NCBI GenBank assembly: GCA_902768975.1
Contig: CACXMZ010000009.1
Location: 37,706 to 101,705 of the forward strand
DNA: 64,000 nucleotides
From: an uncultured Coriobacteriaceae bacterium
Lineage (GTDB): Bacteria; Actinomycetota; Coriobacteriia; Coriobacteriales; Eggerthellaceae
Reading direction: 5' to 3'
Part shown: positions 9,401 to 17,491 of the stretch, piece after piece
How positions within the stretch are numbered: position 1 is the stretch's first letter
Layout of the letters: every line of letters begins with the position of its first letter
The notes under the pieces: generated by a model
Told to the model about the DNA's origin: nothing
What the model saw: only the letters and a program-made list of their open reading frames with translations
Database searches by the model: none
Program-made: the position numbers and the translations under genes

Positions 9401-10468
9401 ATGTTGACCTTGTGGAATGTTATTTGGTTTATCCTCATCTTCGTCGTTATTACTGGCTACTTTATTCTTGACGGTTTCGACCTGGGCGTGGGTGCGTTGT
9501 ACCCCTTCCTGGGTAAGGACGAAGTCAAGAAAGCCACCCTGCGTCGCGCCATTGGCCCGACCTGGGACGGCAACGAAGTGTGGCTGCTCACTGGTGGCGG
9601 CGCGCTGTTCGCAGCATTCGCACCTGCCTATGCAACCACCTTCTCGGGCTATTACATTGCCATTATGTTGGTGCTGTTCTGCCTCATCGTGCGCGCCGTT
9701 TCCCTTGAAACCCGCGGGCACGACCCCGAGCGCGCCAAGTTCTGGGACGCACTGTTCTTCCTGGGCAGCGCGCTTCCGGCACTACTCTTTGGCGTGGCGG
9801 TGGGCGACACCATGATGGGTATCCCCATGGACGCTCAGGGCAACATGGCCTTGGCGTTCCCCATTAGCTTTGTGTTCCTGCTTCGCCCCTTTGCTCTGCT
9901 GTGCGGCCTGGTTGGCCTCATGCAGTTCCTCCTCTTGGGCGCATGCTGGATCGCCGTTAAGACTGAAGGTGAACTGCACGACAAGGCCGCGGCGCTTCGC
10001 CCGAAGTTCGCTCTGGCCGAAATCGTTCTGTTCGTGCTGGCAAGCATCCTTTGGTTTATTGGCATGGGTATCGACCCGCAGGCTGGCCCCATGGGCGCCG
10101 TATTTGGCATCGCTGCTACGCCTTCGCTGACCATCGTGTCTGCCATCTTTGCCGTAGTTGCCTTGGCTGGCATGGCTCTGACCTTCCTGTGGGCTACCAA
10201 GGGCGAAGCCGACCTGAAGGTCTTTATCGTGGCTGCGGTTATTTGCCTGGGCCTGTGCTTCACGGCTGCCTTCGGCATGTTCCCGAATTGGGTACCCGAC
10301 AGCCTCATGGCTAACCCGGTAACGGTTGCCGAAGCTGCTTCCGAAGACTTCACGCTTATTTGGATGTTTGGCATTACCATCGTTGGTCTGCCCATCCTGC
10401 TGTTCTATCACTTCCTGTGCTATCGCGCCTTTGCTGGCAAGATTACGGAAGCTGACTTGGAATACTAG
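9401..10468 (+). CDS. cydB: Cytochrome bd quinol oxidase subunit II
   Basis: The 355-residue, roughly eight-helix protein starts MLTLWNVIWF and has the diagnostic FILDGFDLGVGALYPFLG at ~20-37. IGPTWDGNEVWLLTGGGALF follows, also family-typical. CydB supports the heme subunit in the bd oxidase. The start ATG follows the cydA stop by one base and is served by GGGGAGG inside the end of cydA. Reading the first 21 bases of the open frame as coding would cover that site, so I trimmed it. A hairpin terminator follows the gene. The cydCD assembly transporter genes are not in this window. Confidence 0.96.
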   Translation: MLTLWNVIWFILIFVVITGYFILDGFDLGVGALYPFLGKDEVKKATLRRAIGPTWDGNEVWLLTGGGALFAAFAPAYATTFSGYYIAIMLVLFCLIVRAVSLETRGHDPERAKFWDALFFLGSALPALLFGVAVGDTMMGIPMDAQGNMALAFPISFVFLLRPFALLCGLVGLMQFLLLGACWIAVKTEGELHDKAAALRPKFALAEIVLFVLASILWFIGMGIDPQAGPMGAVFGIAATPSLTIVSAIFAVVALAGMALTFLWATKGEADLKVFIVAAVICLGLCFTAAFGMFPNWVPDSLMANPVTVAEAASEDFTLIWMFGITIVGLPILLFYHFLCYRAFAGKITEADLEY

Positions 10469-10519
10469 GCATCCTATAACTACGCGGTGCTTTTAACCCC
10501 TGTCGCCGCCGTAGTACCG

Positions 10520-10554
10520 AGACCCTGCTACAGTCCCGTAGCAGGGTCTTTTCC
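10520..10554 (+). terminator. Rho-independent terminator after cydAB
   Basis: A perfect 12-base inverted repeat, AGACCCTGCTAC (10520-10531) and GTAGCAGGGTCT (10538-10549), has a six-base loop and is followed by TTTTCC. It closes the cyd operon. Confidence 0.85.
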
Positions 10555-10582
10555 GTGTTACCAAGTTGTAAAGTGAATGCTC

Positions 10583-10628
10583 TTGAAAATAGTAAGTATG
10601 CTTATTAAAATACTAAGCAATCTTACTA
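10583..10628 (+). promoter_or_regulatory. Promoter of the MarR-family gene with candidate autoregulatory site
   Basis: TTGAAA (10583-10588), a 17-base spacer and TAAAAT (10606-10611) form a good promoter. The spacer holds TAAGTAT, and ATACTAA overlaps the end of the -10. The pair forms an imperfect inverted repeat around the promoter. The same words occur in the cydAB promoter palindrome. Autoregulation by the encoded MarR protein is a reasonable inference. Confidence 0.55.
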
Positions 10629-10645
10629 ATTGAGAGGAGAGCATT

Positions 10646-11251
10646 ATGACTATTGCAAATGAAGATCTGTTAATGGAAATGCAACGAGTGGGTTCCTTGA
10701 TGCGTCGTGCCCGCCACCGCAAGATGCACGAGCACTTCATGAAAAAGGTCGCCCAGATGGCTGAAGCTGCTCCCGAAGGCGCGCCGGAAGGTATGCCGCC
10801 CATGCCGCCCTTTGGCGGGCCGCATGGCGGTCCCCACGGTGGGCGTTGTGGGCACGGCCCGCATGGCCATGGTCATGGCCACGGCAAATGTCGCAAGGGC
10901 CACGGCAAATTTGGGCAAGCGCGTATTCTGGCCTTGCTTCAAGTACAAGACGGTATGAGCCAGAAGGATTTGGCCTTCCTGTTGGGCATTCGCCCGCAGT
11001 CGCTCACGATTGCGCTTGAAAAGCTCGAAACAGAAGGGCTTATCGAACGCAAGCAGGACGAAGATGACAAGCGCACGCGCCGTGTCTTCATTACCGAAGC
11101 AGGTAAGGCCAAGGCTAACGAAGCAGCGGAGGAACGCGCCGCCCGAGCAGATGAAGTTTTCGCAGTATTGAGCGACGAAGAAAAGGACCAGCTTGGCGCC
11201 ATCCTTTCTAAGCTGGCAGCCAGCATGGAAGAACAGCAGCACACTGAATAG
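10646..11251 (+). CDS. MarR-family transcriptional regulator with His-rich insert
   Basis: The C-terminal two thirds (residues ~90-201) is a MarR-type winged helix: QARILALLQVQDGMSQKDLA, then RPQSLTIALEKLETEGLIER (recognition helix) and the wing KQDEDDKRTRRVFIT. Residues ~45-85 hold a Gly/His/Pro-rich segment with repeats of HGG and HGHGHGHG plus two cysteines. Such a segment could bind a metal or simply be a linker; this is unusual for MarR. The gene follows cydAB after a terminator, has its own promoter, and shares half-sites with the cyd promoter. It may therefore control the oxidase in response to a metal, heme or redox signal. The ligand is unknown. Confidence 0.85.
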   Translation: MTIANEDLLMEMQRVGSLMRRARHRKMHEHFMKKVAQMAEAAPEGAPEGMPPMPPFGGPHGGPHGGRCGHGPHGHGHGHGKCRKGHGKFGQARILALLQVQDGMSQKDLAFLLGIRPQSLTIALEKLETEGLIERKQDEDDKRTRRVFITEAGKAKANEAAEERAARADEVFAVLSDEEKDQLGAILSKLAASMEEQQHTE

Positions 11252-11369
11252 CCTGTTTTGCCATGGTGGAGGGCATGGTTATGGAGGCGTGTGCCGACTG
11301 TTTTCCATTGCTTGACCTGCGCTTGATACGCGGGTAAAATATCCTCTCGCGCTATAGGCGCACCCATAA

Positions 11370-11445
<76 letters not shown>

Positions 11446-11454
11446 TGAAACTTG

Positions 11455-11488
11455 CAGGTCCAGAAATCTCTGGACCTGTTTGTTATTT
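11455..11488 (+). terminator. Terminator after tRNA-Phe
   Basis: CAGGTCCAGA (11455-11464) pairs perfectly with TCTGGACCTG (11469-11478) over a four-base loop, followed by a T-rich stretch (TTTGTTATTT). Confidence 0.75.
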
Positions 11489-11516
11489 CTGGACAAGTTG
11501 TTCTAGGTTGGTCAAG

Positions 11517-11690
11517 GGCTGGGGCGTCCTAAAAGCGATGTCGTGAGTTCAAATATCGCAATTTTTGCTGTTGCCAAAAATTGCACTTAACTAAGTGAAC
11601 GAGCGTCAAGCGAGAGCGCATGAGTGCAAACAATCCAGTGAATTGTTTGCACGAACAGCGGAAGCGGTCGCGATTTAGGACACCCCAGCC
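11517..11690. repeat. 174-bp palindromic element downstream of tRNA-Phe
   Basis: The element is bounded by 17-base terminal inverted repeats with one mismatch (11517-11533 and 11674-11690). Inside are two further perfect hairpins. GCAATTTTTG-type arms lie at about 11558-11584, and GTGCAAACAAT/ATTGTTTGCAC at about 11625-11652. Between them lies GTCGTGAGTTCAAATATC, which resembles a tRNA T arm (compare GTCGAGGGTTCAAGTCC in the adjacent tRNA-Phe). No open frame lies inside. It resembles a miniature mobile element or structured RNA, and the words GAGTG/CACGA recur in the elements beside tRNA-Ser and tRNA-Arg. No clear target duplication was seen. Confidence 0.6.
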
Positions 11691-11803
11691 TTTATGCCTC
11701 AGAAGAGCGACTGCTCCATAACAGCATGGAAACAAACGGTACGTGGAGCTTATTTGTTGCGTGGGCACGTCTATACTCAAACAAAGCGAGAAAGGGGTAG
11801 ACC

Positions 11804-12892
11804 ATGCAGCAGTTCAAATATTTCTCCACCGCATGGAACGACATCAAGAATTCTCCAGGTTGGAAAGGCAAGATTGCCTTGCTCGCCCTGTTGCAGATTA
11901 TTCCCATCTTTGGGCAGATCGTTTTGTTCGGTTATATCTATGGCTGGGCGCGCGACATTGCTTGGGGCGTTCATTCGCCCATGCCTGCAAGGATTTTTGG
12001 CAATGAAGACGGCAAGCTTTATAGCCGCGGCTTCTTTATTTTTGTCATACTGTTTGTCTTGTCGCTTATTCCCAGCGTCATAACTGCTATTCCAGGTCTT
12101 TTTGTGGGCTTGGGCTCCATCGGCGACAGTTCGCCTGGTGTGGTGGCTGCTTCTTTTTCTGGATTGCTTGCAACTTTGAGCTTGGTGATTTCATTCGCCA
12201 TCCTTATTGTCTTTAACATTGCAGCTATGCGTACTGCCATCTATGACCGCATTTCTGCTGGCTTCCAGGTGGACAAGCTTTGGTCTATGTTTAAGCACGA
12301 CAGCAATGGCGCCTTGCGCATCTTTGGCATGGAATTGCTCGTTGGCTTTATTGGTGCCGCCGTTATTAGCATTATTGCGGTTATTGTCTTTTCCGTTGCG
12401 GGCATTGCTTTCATTCCTGCCATCATGCAGCTTAGCGCCGACCCCGAACCCTACGAAGTCTTCGCAATCTTGGGGCCGGGGCTTACCTTATTGGTCATCT
12501 TTGGTCTTATCTTTGGCTTTATTGGTGCGATCTTCACCGTCTTTGTGTATACCTTAGTGGCGCGTGCTTCGGGTTATTGGACCCAGCAGTTCCAGGTAGC
12601 CCAGTGGCGCGGCCAGGACGACCCCATGCCTTTCGAAGCCGATGCTGCTGCCCGTGCGGCCCAGCAAGCCCAGTATGCGGCTCAGGCTCAATACGCCCAA
12701 GCGCAAGCCCAGTATGCCCAGGCTCAGGGCCAGCAGATTAACTACGCGCACCAGCAGGCGCAGGCAGCATACGCTCAGGCACAGCAAGAATCTACCCAGG
12801 GCGTTCCCGCGCAGCAACCTGCAACACCTGAAGTGCCCGCAGATCCCGCTCCGAATGCCGATTCTGCGAACATCTCGGGGCAGAGCGAATAG
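11804..12892 (+). CDS. DUF4013-type multi-pass membrane protein with Gln/Ala-rich tail
   Basis: This 362-residue protein has a short amphipathic start (FSTAWNDIKNSPGWKGKIAL), then about six hydrophobic segments between residues 25 and 260. The sequence GYIYGWARDIAWGV near residue 43 resembles DUF4013 proteins, which have no assigned reaction. The last ~100 residues are a low-complexity tail of repeated Tyr/Ala/Gln (QAQYAQAQ) that is probably cytoplasmic and disordered. The gene has a weak upstream signal (GAAAGGGG) and is followed by a terminator before purE, so it is its own transcription unit. The function is unknown. Confidence 0.65.
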   Translation: MQQFKYFSTAWNDIKNSPGWKGKIALLALLQIIPIFGQIVLFGYIYGWARDIAWGVHSPMPARIFGNEDGKLYSRGFFIFVILFVLSLIPSVITAIPGLFVGLGSIGDSSPGVVAASFSGLLATLSLVISFAILIVFNIAAMRTAIYDRISAGFQVDKLWSMFKHDSNGALRIFGMELLVGFIGAAVISIIAVIVFSVAGIAFIPAIMQLSADPEPYEVFAILGPGLTLLVIFGLIFGFIGAIFTVFVYTLVARASGYWTQQFQVAQWRGQDDPMPFEADAAARAAQQAQYAAQAQYAQAQAQYAQAQGQQINYAHQQAQAAYAQAQQESTQGVPAQQPATPEVPADPAPNADSANISGQSE

Positions 12893-12936
12893 CGTGCGCT
12901 CGGGGGTATAATTCCCCTAGAACATTTTCGAGAAGG

Positions 12937-12963
12937 GCCGCCTCGAAATGGGGCGGCTTTTTT
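12937..12963 (+). terminator. Terminator upstream of purE
   Basis: GCCGCC (12937-12942) pairs with GGCGGC (12952-12957) and six T residues follow. The hairpin ends the DUF4013 gene unit; it could also act as an attenuator for purE, whose start lies 17 bases beyond. Confidence 0.75.
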
Positions 12964-12979
12964 ATTGAAGGAGAACCGC

Positions 12980-13438
12980 ATGGACACAGCATTAGTTGGC
13001 ATCATTATGGGCAGCGAATCCGACATGCCCGCCATGGAACCTTGCATGGCTCAGCTTGACGAATTCGGCATCCCCTATGAAGTGAAGGTAGCGAGCGCCC
13101 ATCGCAAGCCCGCGGAAGTACACGAGTGGGCTAGCCATGCCCATGAAAATGGCATGAAGGTTGTTATTGCCGCCGCTGGCAAGGCGGCCCACCTGGGTGG
13201 CGTGGTGGCAGCCTATACGCCGCTGCCCGTTATTGCCGTGCCCATGAAAACGAGCGACTTGGGCGGCCTGGACAGCCTGCTTTCCATGGTGCAAATGCCC
13301 AGCGGCGTGCCCGTGGCGTGCGTGGCTATAAACGGCGCAAAGAATGCAGCCATCCTTGCCGCACAGATTCTGGGCTCCAGCGACGAAGCCATGCGCGACA
13401 AGATTATTTCCTTCAAGGAAGACATGGCTAATGCCTAA
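12980..13438 (+). CDS. purE: N5-carboxyaminoimidazole ribonucleotide mutase
   Basis: PurE converts N5-CAIR to CAIR in purine synthesis. The protein (152 residues) shows IIMGSESDMP (~8-17), VASAHRKP with the catalytic His (~40-47), IAAAGKAAHLGGVVAA (~68-83) and SLLSMVQMPSGVPVA. Most bacterial PurE have AAGMAAHL or AAGGAAHL; here it is AAGKAAHL. The start ATG follows GAAGGAG. The last eight bases overlap iorA, an unexpected pairing because iorA belongs to amino-acid catabolism. Confidence 0.95.
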   Translation: MDTALVGIIMGSESDMPAMEPCMAQLDEFGIPYEVKVASAHRKPAEVHEWASHAHENGMKVVIAAAGKAAHLGGVVAAYTPLPVIAVPMKTSDLGGLDSLLSMVQMPSGVPVACVAINGAKNAAILAAQILGSSDEAMRDKIISFKEDMANA

Positions 13439-15419
13439 GCAACTCTTAATGGGAAATGAAGCGGTTGCCCATGCGGCCCTGGCTGCAGGTGTTTCTGTGG
13501 TGGCGGGCTACCCGGGCACGCCTTCTTCCGATGTGGTAGAAACCGTTGCCAAGCTGCACGCAGCGGGCCTTGCCCAGGGCGTGCACGTGGAATGGTCCAC
13601 CAATGAAAAAGCAGCCCTTGAACTGGTTTTTGGGGCAAGTGCTTCGGGCGCTCGTGGCCTGTTCACTGCCAAACAAATGGGTCTGAATGTGGCAAGCGAT
13701 GCGCTCATGTCGCTCAATTATGTGGGCGTACGCGGCGGCTTGGTGCTTTATGTGGCCGACGACCCAGGCCCTATTTCAAGCCAGACTGAACAGGACACTC
13801 GCCGCTTTGCTTCCTTCGCAAAGGTTCCCGTGCTCGACCCGAGCACACCCGAAGAACTCTACGCCATGATTGGCTCCGCCTTTGAACTTTCGGAATGCTA
13901 TGGCACACCCGTTATCGTGCGGCCTACCACGCGCATTTGCCATGCGTCGACCTTCTTCGACGTGCCTGGCACTTACGCCGCGCGCCCCACTCCTGAAGGC
14001 GGTTTTGAAAAGGACGACAGCCAGTGGGTTATTTTCCCGTCGCGCTCCTTTAGGGCACACGGTGAAATTAACGAACGCCTTACCGCCATCGCTTCCGACT
14101 TTTCTGCCCCGGAAGGCGACGGGGGAGAAATGGGACAGGCTGCCCCAGGCGACGGGGAAGAAGCGGCGTGCTCGGCAATGGGGCAGTTTAACTCCGTTGC
14201 TCAAGAAGGCACTGAAGCCAAGCTGGGCATCGTGGCTGGCGGCGTGAGTGCTGCCTATGTGCGCGAAGCCCTTGTCCTGCTGAAGGCGGAATGCAGCGAA
14301 CTACCTAGCTACCGTTTCATGCAGGTGGGCACCCCGTACCCCTTCCCAGAAGAAGCGGCCCTGCATTTTGCCGAAGGCCTTGAACGTATCCTGGTTTTTG
14401 AAGAGCTCGACTATGTGCTTGAAGACGAATTCTTGAAGCTGGCGGGCAAGCACCATCTTCCTTTCGCGGTCCATGGCAAGCTGGATGGGAGCACGCTTAC
14501 GCGTGGTGAAAACTCTACCGAAGACGCCTGTGGGCGGCTCTGTTCCTTCTTCGCCTGCAACGAGGACGACAAGAAGGCATGCTGCACCAGCAGCGAAGCA
14601 TCGTGCTGCACTGAAGCCGATGCTCCTGCCATAGACCCACCCGTGCGCCCGCCGGTGCTGTGCGCGGGCTGCCCGCATCGCGGCAGTTTCTATGCCGTCA
14701 AGGAAGCGCTCCGTTCGTACCGGGGTAAGCACAAGGCCGTCTTTTGCGGCGACATTGGCTGCTACACCCTGGGCAACGCCAAACCCTTGGCTGCGGTCGA
14801 CACCTGCCTGTGCATGGGCGCGGGCATTACTATGGCTCAGGGAATCGCGGCGGTTGAACCCGGGCGCAAGGCTCTCGCCTTCATTGGCGACTCAACCTTC
14901 TTTGCCAGCGGCCTGACGGGTGTGGCAAACGCGGTCTACAACAACCACGACATAACGGTCTGCATTCTGGACAATTCCACGACGGCTATGACGGGCAGCC
15001 AGCCCCACCCGGGGACAGGCGCCACGCTCATGGGCGGGCAATCCAAGCCCATTAATATTGAAGAAACCCTGCAGGCTCTTGGCGTCCAGTACATCAAGCG
15101 CGCCAATGCCTTTAACTTCATGGAAGCGAAAACGGCAGCGAAACAGGCCATCGACTTTGAAGGCCCTTCGGCTGTTATCTTCGAAGGTCCGTGCATCCAG
15201 CTTTCAAAACCGAGCACAGCTCCAACGGTCGACGACCAGGCATGCACCGGTTGTTCGGGTTGCATCAAGAGTATTGGCTGCCCCGCAATGAGCATGGGGG
15301 AGCGCGAAGGTCGCGAAAAACCCCTGATGGAAATAAATGAAAGCCTCTGCTGGGGTTGCAACCTCTGTGTTGCCACTTGCCCCTTCGGCGCTATACGCAA
15401 GGGGGCCAACAATGCTTAA
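13431..15419 (+). CDS. iorA: Indolepyruvate ferredoxin oxidoreductase, alpha subunit
   Basis: IorA/IorB oxidatively decarboxylate arylpyruvates to aryl-acyl-CoA and reduce ferredoxin. The 662-residue subunit has the N-terminal pyrimidine-binding domain (LLMGNEAVAHAALAAGVSVV, then GYPGTPSSD). The thiamine diphosphate domain has CAGCPHRGSFYAVKEAL and GDIGCYTLGNAKPL. Two C-terminal [4Fe-4S] motifs are CTGCSGCIKSIGCP and CWGCNLCVATCP. An insert at about residues 225-260 (EGDGGEMGQAAPGDGEE and following) is low-complexity, and there is a Cys-rich stretch before the TPP domain (~380-400). The start ATG at 13431 overlaps purE by eight bases; the longer open frame upstream is purE sequence. Confidence 0.95.
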   Translation: MPKQLLMGNEAVAHAALAAGVSVVAGYPGTPSSDVVETVAKLHAAGLAQGVHVEWSTNEKAALELVFGASASGARGLFTAKQMGLNVASDALMSLNYVGVRGGLVLYVADDPGPISSQTEQDTRRFASFAKVPVLDPSTPEELYAMIGSAFELSECYGTPVIVRPTTRICHASTFFDVPGTYAARPTPEGGFEKDDSQWVIFPSRSFRAHGEINERLTAIASDFSAPEGDGGEMGQAAPGDGEEAACSAMGQFNSVAQEGTEAKLGIVAGGVSAAYVREALVLLKAECSELPSYRFMQVGTPYPFPEEAALHFAEGLERILVFEELDYVLEDEFLKLAGKHHLPFAVHGKLDGSTLTRGENSTEDACGRLCSFFACNEDDKKACCTSSEASCCTEADAPAIDPPVRPPVLCAGCPHRGSFYAVKEALRSYRGKHKAVFCGDIGCYTLGNAKPLAAVDTCLCMGAGITMAQGIAAVEPGRKALAFIGDSTFFASGLTGVANAVYNNHDITVCILDNSTTAMTGSQPHPGTGATLMGGQSKPINIEETLQALGVQYIKRANAFNFMEAKTAAKQAIDFEGPSAVIFEGPCIQLSKPSTAPTVDDQACTGCSGCIKSIGCPAMSMGEREGREKPLMEINESLCWGCNLCVATCPFGAIRKGANNA

Positions 15420-16011
15420 CGTTCTTATTGCTGGCGTGGGTGGCCAGGGGAGCGTGCTGGCCGCCAAGATCCTTGCTCAAGCAGCTACGGAAAAGGGCTG
15501 GCAGGTGCGCACCGCAGAAACCATCGGCATGGCCCAGCGTGGTGGTAACGTGCTTTCCCATGTGCGTATGGGCAACGCCGGCGAAGATATTTATGCCCCC
15601 TTGGTGCCCCGTGGCAAGGCGGACTGTGTTATCGCGCTTGAACCAGGCGAAGGCCTGCGTGCCTTGCCTTACTTGGCCCCAAATGGCTTGCTCGTAAGCG
15701 CACAAACGGGCATTGCTTCAGTCACGGCCGACTTGTCGGGCACGCACTACAGCCCAGCTGCCGTGTTGGAGCACCTTGTCCAGGCGACCCCGCATTTTGT
15801 AGCCGTGGATGACAAAGCTCTAAGTGAAGCCGCGGGAAGCGGCAAGGCGCTTAACGTGGGCATGTTGGCCGCGGCTATTCAAGCATCTGAGTCGCTCGAC
15901 TGTGGCCTGGGTGCCGCGCTTTCTGTCGACGACTTGAAGAGCGCCCTCGTCGCATGCGTTAAGCCGCAATTTTTGGATATGAACCTAGCTGCCATCAACG
16001 CAGCCTTGTAG
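15412..16011 (+). CDS. iorB: Indolepyruvate ferredoxin oxidoreductase, beta subunit
   Basis: The protein (199 residues) starts MLNVLIAGVGGQGSVLAAKI, the gamma-type domain of 2-oxoacid:ferredoxin oxidoreductases, and includes ETIGMAQRGGNVLSHVRMG. The ATG at 15412 overlaps the iorA stop by eight bases, so the subunits are coupled. With the following CoA ligase it suggests fermentation of aromatic amino acids: arylpyruvate to aryl-acetyl-CoA, then interconversion with the free acid. Confidence 0.93.
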   Translation: MLNVLIAGVGGQGSVLAAKILAQAATEKGWQVRTAETIGMAQRGGNVLSHVRMGNAGEDIYAPLVPRGKADCVIALEPGEGLRALPYLAPNGLLVSAQTGIASVTADLSGTHYSPAAVLEHLVQATPHFVAVDDKALSEAAGSGKALNVGMLAAAIQASESLDCGLGAALSVDDLKSALVACVKPQFLDMNLAAINAAL

Positions 16012-16026
16012 AAAAAGGATTCTATT

Positions 16027-17265
16027 ATGCACATGTCGCCCGAACAACTCCAGATGATTACCGGCCAACTGGCAACGCTCAAGGAAAAGAGTCCCTTCTA
16101 CGCGAAGAAGTTTGCCGACATTGACCTGGCCGACATTCGCACGCAGGAAGACTTTGAAAAGCTGCCCTTCACCGACAAGGCCGACCTACGCGAAGCTTAC
16201 CCGCTGGGAATCGCTGCGGTGCCGCCCGAAGAAATCGTGCGCATCCATTCGTCCAGTGGCACAACGGGCACGCCCGTTATTATTCCTTACACCAAAAAGG
16301 ACGTGGAAGACTGGGCCATCCAGTTCGCCCGCTGCTATGAATATGCGGGCATTACACCCGAAGACCGCATCCATATAACCCCAGGTTATGGTCTGTGGAC
16401 AGCAGGTATTGGCTTCCAGCTGGGTGCCGAACGCCTTGGTGCCATGGCTATTCCCATGGGCCCAGGCAACACCGAAAAGCAGCTCCAAATGATGGAAGAC
16501 CTTCAGTCCACGGTGCTATGCGCCACCAGTTCCTATGCGCTGCTGCTCGCTGAAGAAATTGCCAAGCGCGGTGTGCGCGACCGCCTGAAGCTACGCAAGG
16601 GCGTTATTGGCTCGGAGCGTTGGGGTTCCAAGATGCGCGCCCGCATCGCCAACGAATTAGGCGTGGAACTCTACGACATCTATGGCCTGACCGAAGTCTA
16701 CGGCCCGGGCATTGGTATTAACTGCAAGGCCGACTCCGCCATGCATATTTGGTCCGACTACGTTTACCTGGAAATTATCAACCCCGAAACGGGCGAACTC
16801 GTACCCGACGGCGAATCGGGCGAAATTGTGCTGACCACCCTTCAGAAGGAAGGCGCGCCGCTCATTCGCTTCCGCACGCACGACCTGTCGCGTATTGTGC
16901 CCGAGCCCTGCAGCTGTGGCCACAACGAACACCCGCGCATTGACATCATCTTCGGCCGTTCCGACGACATGGTGAAGGTCAAGGGCGTGAACATGTTCCC
17001 GGCTCAGATTGAAGAAATCATCAAGTTCACCGACGGCGCCTCCAGCGAATACCAGGTCATGATCGACCACATGGAAGGCAAGGATATTCTGACGGTCTTC
17101 TTTGAAACCGACGCCCTGGGTGAAGAATTAGCGGCCGTTGAAGCGCAAATGGCAGCCCTCTTTAAGGCCAAGATGAACATTACGCCCAACCCGCGTGGTG
17201 TGCCCATTGGCGACCTTCCTCGCAGCGAAAAGAAGACCAAGCGCATCTTTGACAACAGGTACTAA
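16027..17265 (+). CDS. paaK: Phenylacetate-CoA ligase family AMP-forming enzyme
   Basis: The 412-residue protein has the PaaK-type nucleotide loop HSSSGTTGTPVIIPYTKKD (~77-95), YDIYGLTEVYGPG (~218) and the C-terminal hinge region GRSDDMVKVKGVNMFPAQIE (~308-327). It activates an aryl acid to its CoA thioester with ATP. Lying 15 bases after iorB, it probably works with it, either activating phenyl- or indole-acetate or, in the reverse direction, recovering ATP. The exact substrate cannot be read from the sequence. Confidence 0.9.
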   Translation: MHMSPEQLQMITGQLATLKEKSPFYAKKFADIDLADIRTQEDFEKLPFTDKADLREAYPLGIAAVPPEEIVRIHSSSGTTGTPVIIPYTKKDVEDWAIQFARCYEYAGITPEDRIHITPGYGLWTAGIGFQLGAERLGAMAIPMGPGNTEKQLQMMEDLQSTVLCATSSYALLLAEEIAKRGVRDRLKLRKGVIGSERWGSKMRARIANELGVELYDIYGLTEVYGPGIGINCKADSAMHIWSDYVYLEIINPETGELVPDGESGEIVLTTLQKEGAPLIRFRTHDLSRIVPEPCSCGHNEHPRIDIIFGRSDDMVKVKGVNMFPAQIEEIIKFTDGASSEYQVMIDHMEGKDILTVFFETDALGEELAAVEAQMAALFKAKMNITPNPRGVPIGDLPRSEKKTKRIFDNRY

Positions 17266-17332
17266 GAGGCGAATACAGCACACGCCAAGAGGCAAGTACA
17301 GCACACGCCAAGAGGCGAATACGGCACGCACC
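17264..17332. repeat. 23-bp tandem repeat, three copies
   Basis: Three copies of a unit starting AAGAGGC and ending in CACGCC or CGCACC lie at 17264-17286, 17287-17309 and 17310-17332. A partial fourth begins at 17333. The first copy overlaps the paaK stop codon. There is no spacer, so this is not CRISPR. The function is unknown. Confidence 0.75.
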
Positions 17333-17419
17333 AGGAGGCAATGCGTGAATTATTCGACCGAAAGAATAAAGCCTGTTCAGTAGCACTTTTGTCTGCTTAG
17401 GGGAAAACCCGCTGAATTA

Positions 17420-17448
17420 ATACCCTAGTTGCTTGCTAGGGTATTTTT
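17420..17448 (+). terminator. Terminator of the purE-ior-paaK unit
   Basis: ATACCCTAG (17420-17428) pairs with CTAGGGTAT (17436-17444), followed by TTTTT. Confidence 0.85.
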
Positions 17449-17491
17449 CTGCTATCTTATGCTCAGCGAGAAACTTATAGGGGAGGTTCTT

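Noticed and set aside
11517..11690. Complete second tRNA near tRNA-Phe
   Set aside because: Only a T-arm-like piece is present; no acceptor or anticodon arm pairs with it.
17264..17345. Short tandem repeats considered as a CRISPR array
   Set aside because: The copies are head to tail with no spacers and no cas genes nearby.
17429..17491. Longer N terminus for the NapG-like protein
   Set aside because: It would overlap a terminator hairpin and move the twin-arginine signal inwards; GTG 17492 has a proper ribosome site.
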